64,000 nt of DNA from Avena insularis (taxonomy: Eukaryota; Streptophyta; Magnoliopsida; Poales; Poaceae): contig CM042687.1 in the NCBI GenBank assembly GCA_023614405.1, positions 236,556,292-236,620,291 on the forward strand, given 5' to 3'. A program made the translations under genes and the position numbers. The notes under the pieces were generated by a model that saw only the letters and a list, made by a program, of their open reading frames with translations, ran no database searches and was not told where the DNA came from. Shown in pieces: positions 46,879 to 59,240 of the stretch. Numbering within the stretch: position 1 is the stretch's first letter; each line of letters opens with the position of its first letter.

Positions 46879-47673
46879 CTACTCCTCGGAATCTGTGGCT
46901 TCATCATCCTCATCATCATCGATGAAGGCGAAATCATCTTCATCGGTGAAGAAGTCCATATCCTGATCCTCCAGAAAATCATCATCATCGCTGAGATAGG
47001 AGTAGGGGTCTCCACAAAGATCTTCTCCGGCATTCTCCCTTTCCTCCAACTACATGTCTCTCTCGTGGATGGTCTCCTCCAGAGATGAGATGTGGTGGCG
47101 AAGATGGGCAATAATGCGCTCCTTCTTGTCGAGCTGATGGCGGCGAGACTTGTGATCCTTTGCTAACATGGCGATGGTTTGATCCTTCGTCTTGATGATG
47201 GTAGACTTGTGGTTGCAGTAGTCACGGCAGTTGTCCAACTCCTACTGACGATCGTACATCATGAAGATAAGGTGGTCCAATTGAGTCTTTAGCTCAGGGT
47301 GATATGGGGCTTCCAGTGGTTGTCCATTTGCATCATGCCTCGGGCAAAACTCAAAGCGAGTACCCTTGATCTGATTGATGCTCTGCCCACACAGACGGGA
47401 AAAAGCTTCCTGCATGGCCCTGGCAAGTCCATCGAGCCAGTTGTTCTCTCTTAAGGTGAAGTGAATTCCTTCCTCAGTGGGAGGTTCAATCTTTCCTCGG
47501 AGACTTGCAACAATTAGCCACTGCAGATCTTCTCCTCCTTGATCATTGAGCTGAGCTCCGAAGGACTCGGGGTGCGGATGCTCCAGAAGTTCCGAAAGCT
47601 GGTCCAAATCCCTCTCAAAGATAAGGTCTCCTCCATTCCCCAACTGATAAAACTTGTTGTTCTTCACGTCCAT
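46879..47673 (-). pseudogene. Element B ORF0: pre-gag coiled-coil protein, two stops
   Basis: Frame of 264 codons from the ATG at 47673, with in-frame stops at 47242-47244 and 47050-47052 and a final stop at 46879-46881. The domain at residues 60-140 (SRLCGQSINQIKGTRFEFC and following PRHDANG) aligns with element C ORF0. Next comes a basic helical part (KDQTIAMLAKDHKSRRHQLD, KERIIAHLRHHISSLEE) and then a very acidic tail (DDDDFLEDQDMDFF, DDDDEDEA). Length and layout match C's 268 codons. Function unknown; I know of no enzymatic motif in it. Confidence 0.7.
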
Positions 47674-47888
47674 CTATAAGAATATAGGATGAGTAAGTTA
47701 GTAGAGTGATCAAGTGTTTCAAAATTTTATGTATTTTGCAAGAGTTTTTGAGGAACATGAATTTTCATGAAAGAATCAAAGGGATAATAATGAGAATAAG
47801 TTTTTGTAAATATTGGTTTTCTTTGGTTTTGAAACTAAGTTTTTGATTCAAACGTCTAGTCTAACTAGGGTCTCCTATGGTCAGGATG
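47674..47888 (-). other. Element B short leader
   Basis: About 215 bp between primer site and ORF0, AT-rich; nothing further recognised. Confidence 0.6.
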
Positions 47889-47900
47889 GCTCTGATACCA
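47889..47900 (-). promoter_or_regulatory. Primer binding site of element B (tRNA-iMet)
   Basis: Reverse complement TGGTATCAGAGC, three bases from the LTR at 47904. Confidence 0.9.
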
Positions 47901-47903
47901 ACT

Positions 47904-50900
47904 TGTCAACACCCGGATTTTTAATCCCAGATGCCTGTTATGCCATACATCGCAATCCCAGGATTACCATTTTTGCAAGACATAACAGAATTGGATACCA
48001 TAGTACATCATCCATTACAAACCATACATAAGTTCATACACAAATAGGGATCTCATGATCAAGTTCTTAATACAACATCAAGCAGCGGAATACGTAATAA
48101 TAACGATAGCGTAGGCGAAGCTCCATCTTTGGGGTCACATGCAATGCTGACGATGGGAGATGATCCTAGTTGTCGTAACCTTCCTTGGGTCCATCCTCCA
48201 GATACTCCTCTTCATAGTCTAGCCATGGGAATAGCCAGGGACAAAGCCATGAGTACTCTTTAAGTACTCGCAAACTAATACTAACAGCTAAAGGGGTTTT
48301 TGTAGTAGGATACTAAGCGCTAGGGTTGTTTTGCAAAAAGCCAGATTTACCTCTACTAAGTTCAGAAGCAAAGAATGCTAGTTGAAGTTTTATAACACCT
48401 AAGTGGGAACTTGTATTTCATATCACAACCCTGTTGTGGTCAAGTCAAAGTCTCAATTCATTTCACAAGTCATTTTTGAAAAGTCTGACGGGGGAACAGT
48501 ATGGCCACTCCAACTGTCCATAACCGCGGACGCGGCTATTCGAATAGTTTGACACTCTGCAGAGGTTGTACACTTTCACCACAACATTCGATACATCCGT
48601 CAGGAACAAATCCTGAATTCACCATACTCAGTATGCGGATAATCAATCCTAACCTTTCAATTACACGCCCTAGTATAAGCACCTCTCCTGTGAGTTTGGA
48701 CTCCCAACCATGACCAACTGTCATCTTGGGTACTGCACAGGTGGACAAACTTCACAAGGTAGCCTCAGCTCAGACCTTGGCCATGAGGGAACTAATACTA
48801 AGGTATATAAGTGTCCAGTCAAGCCCTACCCAATCTTCGGGTATTGTGGTTGTACGATAAAATTGGAATGGTATCGCATCCAGACAACCATCAGTTTTAT
48901 AAAGGGCTAAGGCTCATGCCTCATCATTTTCATCACCAAAATCATAAGTTGTTCGGAAACAGATGTCCAAAACATTTCAATAGAATGATCCATCATTCCA
49001 AGGTTTTCATTACCATTTTTCCACCAAGTATTCCCATCTAAAGTTGATCATGTTTTATGCTTAGCACTAGCATCTACAAGTGGGGGGTAAGCACTAATGA
49101 GGGGTGGTAAACTAGTGGAGTTCTAACTAAGTTCAATCTCATGCCTTAGGATGACATCAAGATTATCTAGCTTAGGCCAAATTTTATGCTCTTTATGCAA
49201 CCTTCATATATCTTTCTAGTATCTACCATTCTCTTAAGTAAACTCTAAGTAAGAGCTTTGGTAAAGAAATAAAGTAAGAAACTTGTAAGTAAAACTAGGA
49301 TTGGTTTATCAAGTGGTTGTGATCATATATGCTTTAAGGCATATAGTTGACATGGTAACAAGAAGGTATTGGCTTGAACAATATCAGTATAAGCTTGCTA
49401 AATTGCAAGTGTTAGCTTGCAAGGTTAATAGCTTGCCTTGAGCAGAGCAGTGGTTGAAGTTCTCCTCGACTTCTTCTTCTTAGAATCCTCCTTCCTCCTC
49501 GTATCCTTGGTCGGTACTAGCGTCTATAAATACATACGATGTACACAATCACCAAACAATACTTAATTACTTGCAATCATCACACAAAAGGGTCCTATAG
49601 ATGATCTAATATCATCACTAATATTACAAGATTAAAGTTTGGTTTAATTCCTTTTATTTTTAGAAAAGTAATTTCTACTCATTGAACAACTACTTAAGAT
49701 TTAATATTCTCCAAACCAACACAGGGGATCATGTTGACACATGTCATCACCACATATTTTAGTCCATGGGAATGTGATTTAAAGTGGTGTCACAATTTAA
49801 TAAGGTTTTACCCTTTTATTTTAATTAATTAAAGTGGCTAGAAATGCCTATGGGGCATTCTTTTATTACTTGAACATTATTTCTGTAAGTAAACCTATAT
49901 ATTTTTATATATTCTGAAAGGTATGGTTAAATGTGATTTTTGTGAATAAACTCAAAAGCTACTATGGTTTAAATTTGAAAAATGTTTGAATGCAGAAAAG
50001 CTTCTGCCTTGTTATTTTTACCATGGGTGATCTATAGATCCAAATGACTTGAATCCAACGGGCTTGGATTCAGCATTCCCAGACCTTTCCAACAAAATTG
50101 GTTTCATTCAATTTGGTGCAATGAATCGACCTGGGTTGATTTTTGAAACTGGGTATAGAAGTGTGTTTGAAATAAAATGGAAAAGGTTTAATTCAAATAA
50201 CCTGAGCTGGAAACGACATCGGGTCGGCACGCTAAGCGCAGCGCTCAGCTGTTTAAGTGGCTGTCCCCACTTGTCAGTGAGATAGGGGGTGCGAAACGGT
50301 ACGGGGCAACGTGGGACGTTCGAGCTGGTTCTAATCCAACGGCTGGGAGTCATCGTCGACGTTGGGCAACTCCGGTGAGACAGAAACCTAGCGCGGCCAG
50401 TGAGGGGTGTTGGGGGCTCACCGGGGTGCAGGCAAGGGTCGGCGAGGCGGGTGAATGACGAAGTAGACGACGACGAATCTCCTGGTACCGGTGGCTCCTC
50501 CTGGGGCGGCTCCAATCGTTGGCTCCTTTCTTCTCCAGAGGCGGCGGGCTCCGGTGAAATTCTAGCGAAGTGTTGCTCGCCTTGCTCCGGGAACGGTGTG
50601 ACACAATCAGTGATGAGAGGGGAGTAGAATGGTGTGCTCAATTCGGCTGGGGGTGGCCTCTATTTATAGTCGAGCGAGGGGACCGACGGGGTGCACGGTG
50701 AGCTCGTCGGGGGCGATGGTACAGACGGCTATTGGCATGGGCGAAGTTAGGGGACGGTGCGGTGTTCCCTGGCGATGCTCAATGATATGGTGGCGAGACG
50801 TGGGGCGGTGCGGTTTGGTCGGAACACGAAGGTGCTCTGTGCGTGCCCGATGGAGAACTTATGGCGCACAGCGCGCGTGGTCCGCACGGCGGCGAACGAG

Positions 50901-51937
50901 CGTGTCTGCGGGGTTGCTGGGACTGTGGTGATCACGTATGCACGCGGCGAGGGCGGCGCACGGTCTGTGGGCGTTGGTCGAGCGTGGCGCACGGGGCGTG
51001 CTCTCGGCATGGTTGCTGGTGAGGTTGGCATGGTCCGTGCGCGTGGTCCAGTGGCTGGCAGGGTTCGAGCGGTGGACAGGGAGTGGCGGTGGAGTGTTGG
51101 CTTGCTCCTAGACATGCTGGCTAGGCTTGTTTCTCCTCCTAGCTTGCTGTCGACATGTGGGTGACAAGGATGCATTCGGCCTGCTCACCATTGATGACAA
51201 TACCAAGCTCACAGTGGTGCTAGTGCTTGGTTAATCTTGCTAGATGATCTACTGAGCTGGTTGTGAGCTAGATAGGGAACCCGTTAGGCAAGAATCACTG
51301 CTCACAATAGTGTTTTGATTTTGTTTGATTTGTGTCTGCCAAGTGTTTGATGAAATGGCCGCATGAATTCAATTTTTGAATTTTGAAAAGATTTTTGGTG
51401 GGTGTGCTAGATTGGTGTTGGTGAGTCTGCAGATGCTTGGGTTTTGAAAGTTGAGCTTGTTTGAGTGGTTTTTGAAAAAGTGGGATCTTCCCATATGATA
51501 AAGATTCAATTTTGAATTGTCATTTAAACTATGCATTTGAAAGTTTCTGGATGATCACAAAGTGGGCCTTGATACTTTGTTATGAGTACAATCAAGGGGT
51601 GCAAAGATCCAGAAAAGTTTCTGTTAGGTTCTGAAAGTTTGAGATAGCCAAAGTAGGGTTGGGAGTTAAATTGGTCAAAATGACCATTCCTTTATTTTAT
51701 TTGTTTTGCTTTACTTGTCTTTGGGAAAAGTGTGGGAAATGTTTAGATGATGTTTATTTCACCTAAGAAACATTTTACAAGCAAAGAAACACACAAACAA
51801 GTTGGTTCAAAAGAATTTCAAATTAAATGCATACACTCACGCATGCTTTCATAATATTATTTAGAAAAGTTTTTGTTAACCCTAATTTTGATGATTAGAG
51901 TTTGATGATTTAAGTTTAGTATTTTTGGGATGTTACA
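47904..51937 (-). repeat. Element B 5' LTR
   Basis: 4034 bp, uninterrupted. TATA box on the minus strand at 50661-50668. It differs from the 3' LTR mostly in the GC-rich block (for example 50200-50265 against 18236-18300, and 50855-50950 against 18890-18990). Confidence 0.92.
50661..50668 (-). promoter_or_regulatory. TATA box of element B in its 5' LTR
   Basis: Minus strand TATAAATA, same context as at 18704-18711. By position this copy would start element RNA. Confidence 0.65.
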
Positions 51938-51942
51938 CGTTC

Positions 51943-53613
51943 ACACGTTCGGTACTCGATGAAGACCTTCCTCTCCCTTGTTCCAGCAGGCAGCGGAGGT
52001 TGTAGTTCTCCCCTCGCGATTCCGGCAGTATGACGGCGTGGTGTCGGAAGTAGAGGGAAGATCCTGCAGGGCTTCGCCTAAGCCAGTGCGAGTTATGGTG
52101 GAATTAGGGTTTCCTGGTGATCTAGGTTTAGAAGACCGGGAGGAGGAGGAGGTGTCGGCGGCGGCTAGGGCGACGGCGATGGGCCGGCGGCGGCACGGCG
52201 GCGGCGGCTTGGGTGGAGAGGGGCTGGGCTTGTTGCTTTGGGGCAGCCCTCCCCCTCCATTTATGAGAGGGGGGCAGCCTTGGGAGGGGTGAGTTTGAAT
52301 CCACTTCCAAACCCAAGTTGGAAGGACTCTCTCTCCTACTTCCACTAGGAAACTATTGTTCTAGTTTGACTTTTCAAACCTCCCGTTTGACTTTCAATTT
52401 AGAGATTTAATTCTCTCTCGCAAATGACCACACCAAGTGACCTAGGATATGATCTAATCATTCCACTTACCCATGAAACATTCATGGACCATTCTCCTTC
52501 CGGACCGGTGAACCTTCTAGAACCTCTCTAATGAAAACATCGGAATGTTTCCCGAACTCCGGAATCGGACTTTCCTTATATGAATCTTATTCTCCGGACC
52601 ATTTCGGATCTCCTCGTGATATCCCGGATACCATCCGAGACTCCTAACAACATTGGTATCCCTTATTAACATTCCATATCTACTAAACAACATCGAATCC
52701 TTAAGTGTGTCTCCCTACGGTTCGTGAATTATGTGGATATGATCAAGACACTTCTCTGATCAATAACCAATAGAGGAATCTGGAAATTCATATGGATCCC
52801 ACATATTTTTATGATTAATTTCCCTTTGACTCAAAAATTTCCCTTTGAATTATGTGGATATGATCGAGACACTTCTCTGATCAATGAACCACTTACATAC
52901 GATACCAATTTCCCTTTGACTCAAAAATAGTTTACTTATCCGAGGTTTTGATCGTCAGTATCTCTGCATACCTAGTTCAACCTCGTTACCGATAAGTACT
53001 CCTTTCTCGTTCCCGTGATATGTGATCCCTTGTGAGCCAGTCACATGCTTGCAAGATAATTGGATGACATTCCACCGAGAGGGCCCAGAGTATATCTATC
53101 TGTCATATGGATGGACAAATCCCACTCTTGATCCATGTGCCTCAACCCATACTTTCCGAACACTCAATGCCACCTTTATAGCCATCCAGTTATGATGTGG
53201 TGTTTGATGTCATCAAAGCATCCTTCCGGTGATGGTGATTAGCATGATCTCAGGGTCAAAGGAATTAGGTTACTATGTATCAGAAAGCTTATAGCAAACA
53301 AATAATTGAAATGACTTGATCTTTATGGTACGCTTATCTATAGGAGTATGTCCATCGTACCATTATCCTAATGATATGATCTCGTTGTTAAAAACATCTC
53401 AATGTTCATGATCGAGAAACTACGATCATCTATTAACCAACAAGCTAGTATTATTAAAGAGGCTTTACTAGGGACTCTAATTTAGTTTACAAGTCACACA
53501 AGTATTAATGTTTCCGGTTAATACTGTTATAGCATGAATGTAAACATTTATCATAAACACAAAGATATAATAATAACCACTTTTATTATTGCCTCTAGGG
53601 CATATCTCCAACA
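51943..53613 (-). repeat. Element H LTR, outer part
   Basis: Continues the copia LTR after B. On the minus strand it begins TGTTGGAGATATGCCCTAGA, diagnostic for BARE-1/Angela. It contains a near-repeat of a 50-base segment at 52726-52780 and 52850-52890 (AATTATGTGGATATGATC, then ACACTTCTCTGATCAAT). No gene is present. Confidence 0.88.
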
Positions 53614-54744
53614 CCCACACCCCTGCCATGCGCGGGCCCACCACTGGCCGTGCCTAGGGGGGTGCAGCCACCCCAGGCACCCCCTCGGCCTCCCTCTGCG
53701 CCTATAAGTTGCCTCTCTACCTAAAAACCAAGAGGGGTTCAATAGTTTTCCAGAAAGAGTTACTCTCCGCCGCCGCCACCAGAAACCAAGATTCAGATCC
53801 AGAAACTCCGTTCTGGCACCCTGCCGAGACGGGGGATTTGGAGAGGATCATCGCCATCATCATCACCAACGCCTCTCCATCAACCATCGATGTTTCCCTC
53901 GTGCATGATTGAGTAATCCCCCGCTATAGGCTTGGGGATGGTAGGGATTGGATGAGTTCTATCATATAATCGAATAAGATTGTTAGGGCATAGTGCCTAG
54001 TATCTCTATTAGTGCTATTTGACTTTGTTGCAACTTGTTATGCTTAATGCTTGACACTAGGGCCCGAGTGCCATGATCTTAGATCTGAACTTATTATTGA
54101 ATCATTATGATAGTATTGTTTGTGATCTTATTTGCAAGTTGTGTACACATATCATTGTCCGGATCCAAAGGCCCCAAAGTGACAATAATTGGGACAACCG
54201 GAGGGGATGGCTGTGGTGTGAGGATCACATGTGTTCATGGAGTGTTAATGCTTTGCTCCGGTGCTCTATTAAAAGGAGAACCTTAATTGCCAGTAGTTCC
54301 CTAGAGGCCCCGCTGCCACGGGCTGGCTGGACATAAGATGTTATGCAAGTTCTCATTGCGAGCACGTATGACTATATTTGGAGCACATGCCTAGGATTGT
54401 TTAGTACTTGGATTCTTGTTATTATTTATCTACAATGCCCTAGATCTTGAAGTTACATGTTTAGACTCGTCCATGCAACGCCCTTCCATCCATCCCTATG
54501 CCTACCGCACTCGAATCCCAATCATATCAAGTATCACATTATTGCTCATGTTTCACTATTGTTGTTGCTTTGCTGTTGCTACTGATAAACTTCTGTGAGC
54601 AAGAACTATTTCCAGGTGTAGCTGAACTGACAACTCAGTTGTTAATGCTTGCAAGTATTCTTTGGCTCCCCTTGTGTCGAATCAATAAATTGGGTAATAC
54701 TACCCGCGAAGACTGTTGCGATCCCCTATACTTGTGGGTCATCA
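53614..54744 (+). repeat. Element F 5' LTR, 3' portion
   Basis: Begins where H ends. It contains CCTATAAG (53701), a possible TATA box, a CTCCGCCGCCGCC segment, and GGCACCCTGCC, a module also in G's LTR (61069). It ends GGGTCATCA at 54744. The front half lies left of the window beyond H and A. Confidence 0.7.
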
Positions 54745-54755
54745 AGACTATTTTC

Positions 54756-54773
54756 TGGTGCCATTGCCGGGGA
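54756..54773 (+). promoter_or_regulatory. Primer binding site of element F (tRNA-Asp)
   Basis: TGGTGCCATTGCCGGGGA, two mismatches to the complement of the plant tRNA-Asp 3' end. 11 bases after the LTR, as usual for Athila-type elements. Confidence 0.85.
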
Positions 54774-54833
54774 GCGTAGCTTTATTTGTAAGTTCACTTG
54801 GATCTATTATTGTTCACTGCTACTCCTTTCATC

Positions 54834-57459
54834 ATGGGTAAGTCTCGTGATGGAAAGTTTCCTATTTTACCATCCACTACAAGAAGAGGTACGGCCCTGA
54901 ACACCTCTGTTATTCTTGATTCACCGTTTGTTATAAGTAAGATTGTCACACCACCACCACATACTCATGCTACACACACTGCTACTATTGCTGAATATGA
55001 AACTGCTTTTGATGATCATGATGTTACTTCTACTGTGCTTGATGCGAGTGGTTCATTAGGTCCTTTCCTAGATGCTGTTATGGCTAGTCTAGGAAATACC
55101 GAAACTCCTAATGAAGACACTGTTACACCTGTTAGCTCACCTAAGTCTAGTGAGAGTTATGATATTAATGATGGTTACATTGAGTTCACTGATGAATTTG
55201 CTGAAGAGTGCCGAAACACACATGGTACTAGTGCTATTAAGAGTCTCCTTGCTAGACGTACTATTATGCCTAAACTGTCCTTTGATCCTAAGTTTGCCAC
55301 CTCTCCCATAGATATTAAAGATAAATACTATGATTTCTCTCTTGATTTATCTTATTTAGATATTGTTGAGAAAGAACCTTTTTGTGGGACTGAAAATGAG
55401 AGTGTTGTGGCTCATATGAATGAGCTTTCTACTATGAGTGCTTTGTTCTCTCGTGATTTTAAGATGCGTAAGTACTTTGTTACTAAGATCTTCCCTTTTT
55501 CATTAAAAGGAGAAGCTAGGGCTTGGTTTAATAGATTACCTCATGGTTCCATTGATAGCCCTGATTGCTTGATTGCTTCTTTCTTCCAGAAATATTTTCC
55601 TCCTAGTGCTAAACATCCTGCTTTGCAGAGACTTTTTGATTTTAAATAGGGAAAATAAGGGAAATTGCCTGAGTCATGGACAAGGTTCTATGCCTTGATT
55701 CATGCACATCCTGGATGTCCATTACCTAAGAATGAGCTTCTTGATATTTATTATAATGGACTAACTGATGATTCTAGGACATACCTAGATAGCTTTGCTG
55801 ATTGTGTTTTTAGGAAAAGAACACCTACAAATGCTGAAGAATTAATGGCTAATATAAGCAAGAATTATGATGATTGGACTTCAACTGAGCTAAATACACC
55901 TGAGCCTATTACTCCTGAACCAGTTGTGCGTGAACGAGCTCCAACAACAACACCAAAGAAGAAGGGATTTATTGCATTAAATGATGAAGTGATAAAAGAA
56001 GTTAAGAAATGTCTAAAGGAGAAAGGTATTAGAGTTGAAGATGTGAAGAATCTACCGCCTATAGAATAATTATGTAAGCCAATTCCCCACTCATCTACTA
56101 TTGAGGTACACTCTCTATAACACTTTGATGAAGGGGATATTCCTTATGGTAAGCCTCCTGATCAATGCTTAGAGGAACTTGACATTTTTATTGTTAAACA
56201 AGGTAATTTTAATAAACAAGTTCAGAATCATTTATTGGAAAACTCTAGAGCTATCCATGAGTTGAAAGATATTCTGGAAAGAACTTCTAATGATATTAAA
56301 ATGCTTTGTAAACACTTTCAAATGGTTCAAACCCAACTTGATCAATTTGCTAAGGTACAAAAGGATATGCTAGTTAATGCCTCAGGAGATAAACATGCTT
56401 ATGGAATTAGAACTAGGAGTGGTATAACTACTCAAGATCCTTTATATCCTGAAGGACACCCTAAAAGAATTTAGCAGGATTCTCAACAAGGTGAGAATAG
56501 TGGTAGTCCTCGTAAGAGAAAGAAAAAGAAATACAAAATAATTGAGGAACCACTTGAACCTTCTGTAGATCCTAATAGTATATCTGTCTCTGATGCTGAA
56601 ACTGAGAGTGGTAATGATAAAAATGATGCTCCTGATAAGGAGGAAGGTGAGGAAGAACCTGAGAAGCACACTAAGAACACTAGGTACACTAAGGAAGATG
56701 TTATTGGTAATAAACATGGTAAAGAGAGAGAACCTTGGGTGCAGAAACCCCTATGACTTTTCCAGGTAAGAAACACAAGTCAAAGGAGGAAGAACACTAC
56801 AACAATTTTGTGAGTGGATGAAACCTTTATTTTTGCAAATTCCTTTGACTGATGCTATTAAGTTGCCTCCTTATTCAAAGTATATAAAGGATATTGTCTC
56901 TAATAAAAGGAAGATTCCTAATGAGGAGATTTCTACTTTGCTTGCTAAGTACTTCTTCAATGGTAAGGTTCCAAAGAAACTTGGTGATCCAGGTATACCA
57001 ACTATTCCTTGCTCTATTAAGAACAATTATGTTAGAACTGCTCTATGTGATTTGGGAGCTGGAGTTAGTGTTATGCCTTTTTCTCTCTACAAAAGACTCC
57101 AGCTAGAAAAGTTGATACCAACAGATATATCATTACAAATGGCTGATAAGTCAACTACTATTCCTATTGGTATATGTGAGAATGTTCCTATTCAAGTGGC
57201 TCATAATTGCTTGGTTTTAACTGATTTTGTTATGCTTGAAATGCCTGAAGATGATAATATGTCTATTATTCTTGGGAGACCTTTGCTTAATACTGTAGGT
57301 GCTGTTATTAATTGCAATCAAGGAAAAGTAACATTCAATATTAATGACAAAGAGCATACTGTTTATTTCCCCAAGAAGGTTGCTAGAAGCTATTGCCTGA
57401 ATTCCATTGAAAATATTGAGAGCATCAAGGTTGGAGAAATATATTGTCCCATTCTATAA
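54834..57459 (+). pseudogene. gag: Element F gag and protease
   Basis: Start at 54834 (MGKSRDGKFPILPST). Gag core: KYFVTKIFPFSLKGEARAWF, then LPHGSIDSPDCLIASFFQKY; then LPESWTRFYALIHAHPGCPL. In-frame stops at 55647-55649, near 55656 and at 56067-56069, one near 56110 and one at 56472-56474. A frameshift lies near 56755 before the protease. The protease part (56818-57459) has CDLGAGVSVMPFSLY (active-site Asp-Leu-Gly-Ala, as in Athila) and IILGRPLLNTVGA. It ends in TAA with no RT following. Confidence 0.85.
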
Positions 57460-58089
57460 GAAAATTTTGAAACTATTATGATTGGACCATTGCTATCAAG
57501 TATGAGGTAACATAATCACCTTGTGGAATGCAAAGTTATGTTTCATATAAGATTGTTTTGGTAACAAGACTTGATCAACCTTGTTAACAAAAGGATTTTA
57601 ATGAACAAAATAATGTTTTCATTGTGGTTATACTTGATTTCCTTTTACTTTTATCCTTCCAAGTCTTTGCCTTTCTCCCTAGGGGGGGTCTAGCCCACCT
57701 AGGCCCCTTCAAGGTGCCCCCTCACAGCCATCTTCTTTCTCTCTCCCGAAAAACACCGGAAAACTTGCTCAAGCTCGAGTTCTTGCTATTCTTGCTGGTG
57801 ATTTTCGATCTCCTTTCTCAGCCCATCTTTGCTGCTGATTTTTGGAGAGATTGCTCCTTGGCATGTGCCTCCTCCACTTGTCCAATTAGATTTGTGATTG
57901 GTAGATTGTATCTTGAGTATTTTGCTGCTATAGATGACAGGTTGTTTGAGCTTGCATGCTTGTTCTATGCTTAGAAACTTTATTTTGATGCAAGTGTAGC
58001 CCTCTAGCAAGTTCTTATAGTAGTTGCTCATCATTTATCAACATGGAAATCACTTGGTTTGATGTTTGTCTAAAAATTTCAGCAAGGAA
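57460..58089 (+). other. Element F spacer between protease and ATHILA ORF
   Basis: No gene. It contains CCGGAAAACTTGCTCAAGCTCGAGTTCT-like text known from leaders of Athila-type ORFs (57752-57783); in intact relatives this may be spliced. Small ORFs here are not supported. Confidence 0.5.
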
Positions 58090-59202
58090 GATGAGTACTT
58101 ATACACTGAATCAATATGAATTGATGGTGCCTGAGCCAATTAAGGTTCATCGTGAGGAGGCAGTTTTTCCTTCCATATATCCATGCCATGAATTTATGAG
58201 AACCGCGGGAATCTCCTAGGATTGCCAAACCTTGATTGCCAATGCAGGATTGGAACACTTGTTGAAGGTGAACCATCTCAATTTGTTAAGCTAACCATGG
58301 ATTTTGTGCAGGACTTCCGGTTCACCTGGTCTACATCTCATCCCATGGTCCATTAGAAAATATATAATATACCTGTCGACTAGCCTTTTGCTGATTTCTG
58401 TGTAGCAATTAGAGTACCTCAGTGGGGATCTTGTGAGAAGATCAAGGAATGGCCCAAGTCACTTAAAGATTTATATGCTGAGATTTTCCAAGGTTTCGAC
58501 TTCTCAAAGGAAAGTGGTAAAATTCGGAACATTCAGTTCCCAGCTATTATATACTTTGCCTATTTCATTACCAAGTGTGTTCTTGCTATAAAGAATGCTA
58601 GAAAGTTGTCTTCTTTTGATCTAGCTTTTATCGCAGCTGCTCTGAATATGAATAGATCTTATAACCTGGGTGCTTTGATAGCTCACCGTCTCACTACCAA
58701 CCGCGAGAAGGGTGAAATTTGTGGAGGTCTTATTGCTTCTAGGTTGCTAGCTTTCCATGATTTAGAGCCTCACTATTCATATTATCAGTTCCCCATAGAG
58801 AGGTTGGATCTTGGATCCATGGTTCAGCATGGTTTTGTGTCCATGGGGGCTAATGTGAGAAGTTTACCGTATGAATTATCTTTTGCCCAGCAATGTCGGA
58901 GAAAGGGTAGGACTGAGAAAATAGTTTATTTGCCTGCACCTGATTTGTTTAACTTTGATAACAGGCAAGGATGGTCGCTTACGGAGGAGGAGGTTGACAC
59001 ATATGTGGCGGAGCTCTCCCAACAAGAGGAGAATTTTGAAGAGGATGACAAAGACAATTCAGTTCAGCCCTCCAACTTGGGAGGGTCTTCATACCAGCAA
59101 CCCTCATTTGATTGGGGCGCGTCTTCTTCTTTATCGCAAGCGCCTGACTATGATCATTCCTATGATGACCCACCAGCATGGGGTTACTACCCGCGCTATT
59201 GA
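58090..59202 (+). pseudogene. Element F ATHILA-family ORF (PF03078-like)
   Basis: Protein of unknown function found in Athila retrotransposons. The start region (MSTYTLNQYELMVPEPIKVH at 58090, IYPCHEFMRTAGIS) is followed by stops near 58218 and 58290 and a frame change before 58420. The best part (58606-59202, 198 codons) has FDLAFIAAALNMNRSYNLGA, TNREKGEICGGLIASRLLA and FNFDNRQGWSLTEEEVDTY, then a Glu/Asp and Ser-rich tail. All are typical of the family. There is no signal peptide or membrane segment, so it is not an envelope glycoprotein. Confidence 0.78.
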
Positions 59203-59208
59203 GCCCCA

Positions 59209-59240
59209 CTTAGGCCAAAAGCCTAAGATTGGGGGGAGGT
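59209..59240 (+). promoter_or_regulatory. Element F inverted repeat and polypurine-like tract
   Basis: Perfect arms CTTAGGC (59209-59215) and GCCTAAG (59221-59227), running into ATTGGGGGGAGGT (59228-59240). The tract is not next to an LTR, so it may be internal. Confidence 0.6.

Larger units (their letters stand above)
13235..51937 (-). mobile_element. Element B: chromodomain (Tekay/Del-like) Ty3/gypsy element, holds C, D and E
   Basis: Both LTRs (about 4.03 kb each without insertions), TSDs, primer site (47889-47900), ORF0, gag, protease, RT, RNase H, integrase, chromodomain and polypurine tract are present in order on the minus strand. Removing C and E leaves about 14 kb. RT motifs and a C-terminal chromodomain after integrase place it in the chromovirus group, most like Tekay/Del. 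Very long LTRs are usual there. Confidence 0.88.
11187..53613 (-). mobile_element. Element H: Angela/BARE-like Ty1/copia retrotransposon, interrupted
   Basis: On the minus strand, the LTR outer end at 53613 reads TGTTGGAGATATGCCCTAGA, the well-known start of BARE-1/WIS/Angela LTRs. The LTR is split by element B and resumes at 13234-13001. Then come the tRNA-iMet primer site, a leader, and gag from 11808 until element A breaks it at 11187. The rest of the element lies left of the window beyond A. The rebuilt LTR length, about 1.9 kb, fits the family. Confidence 0.88.

Noticed and set aside
52700..52900. Tandem duplication in H's LTR (ATTATGTGGATATGATC and neighbours)
   Set aside because: A small local duplication of a kind often seen in LTRs; noted in the feature but not developed further.
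53614..53640. TSD of element H at its outer end
   Set aside because: The partner end lies outside the window, so no duplication can be shown.
57624..57974. ORF with hydrophobic stretches, possible envelope-like protein
   Set aside because: It lies in the known leader-like text before the ATHILA ORF; the start is arbitrary and no family motif is present.
58606..59202. Possible host protein gene
   Set aside because: Motifs fit the ATHILA retrotransposon family, and the upstream frame is broken.
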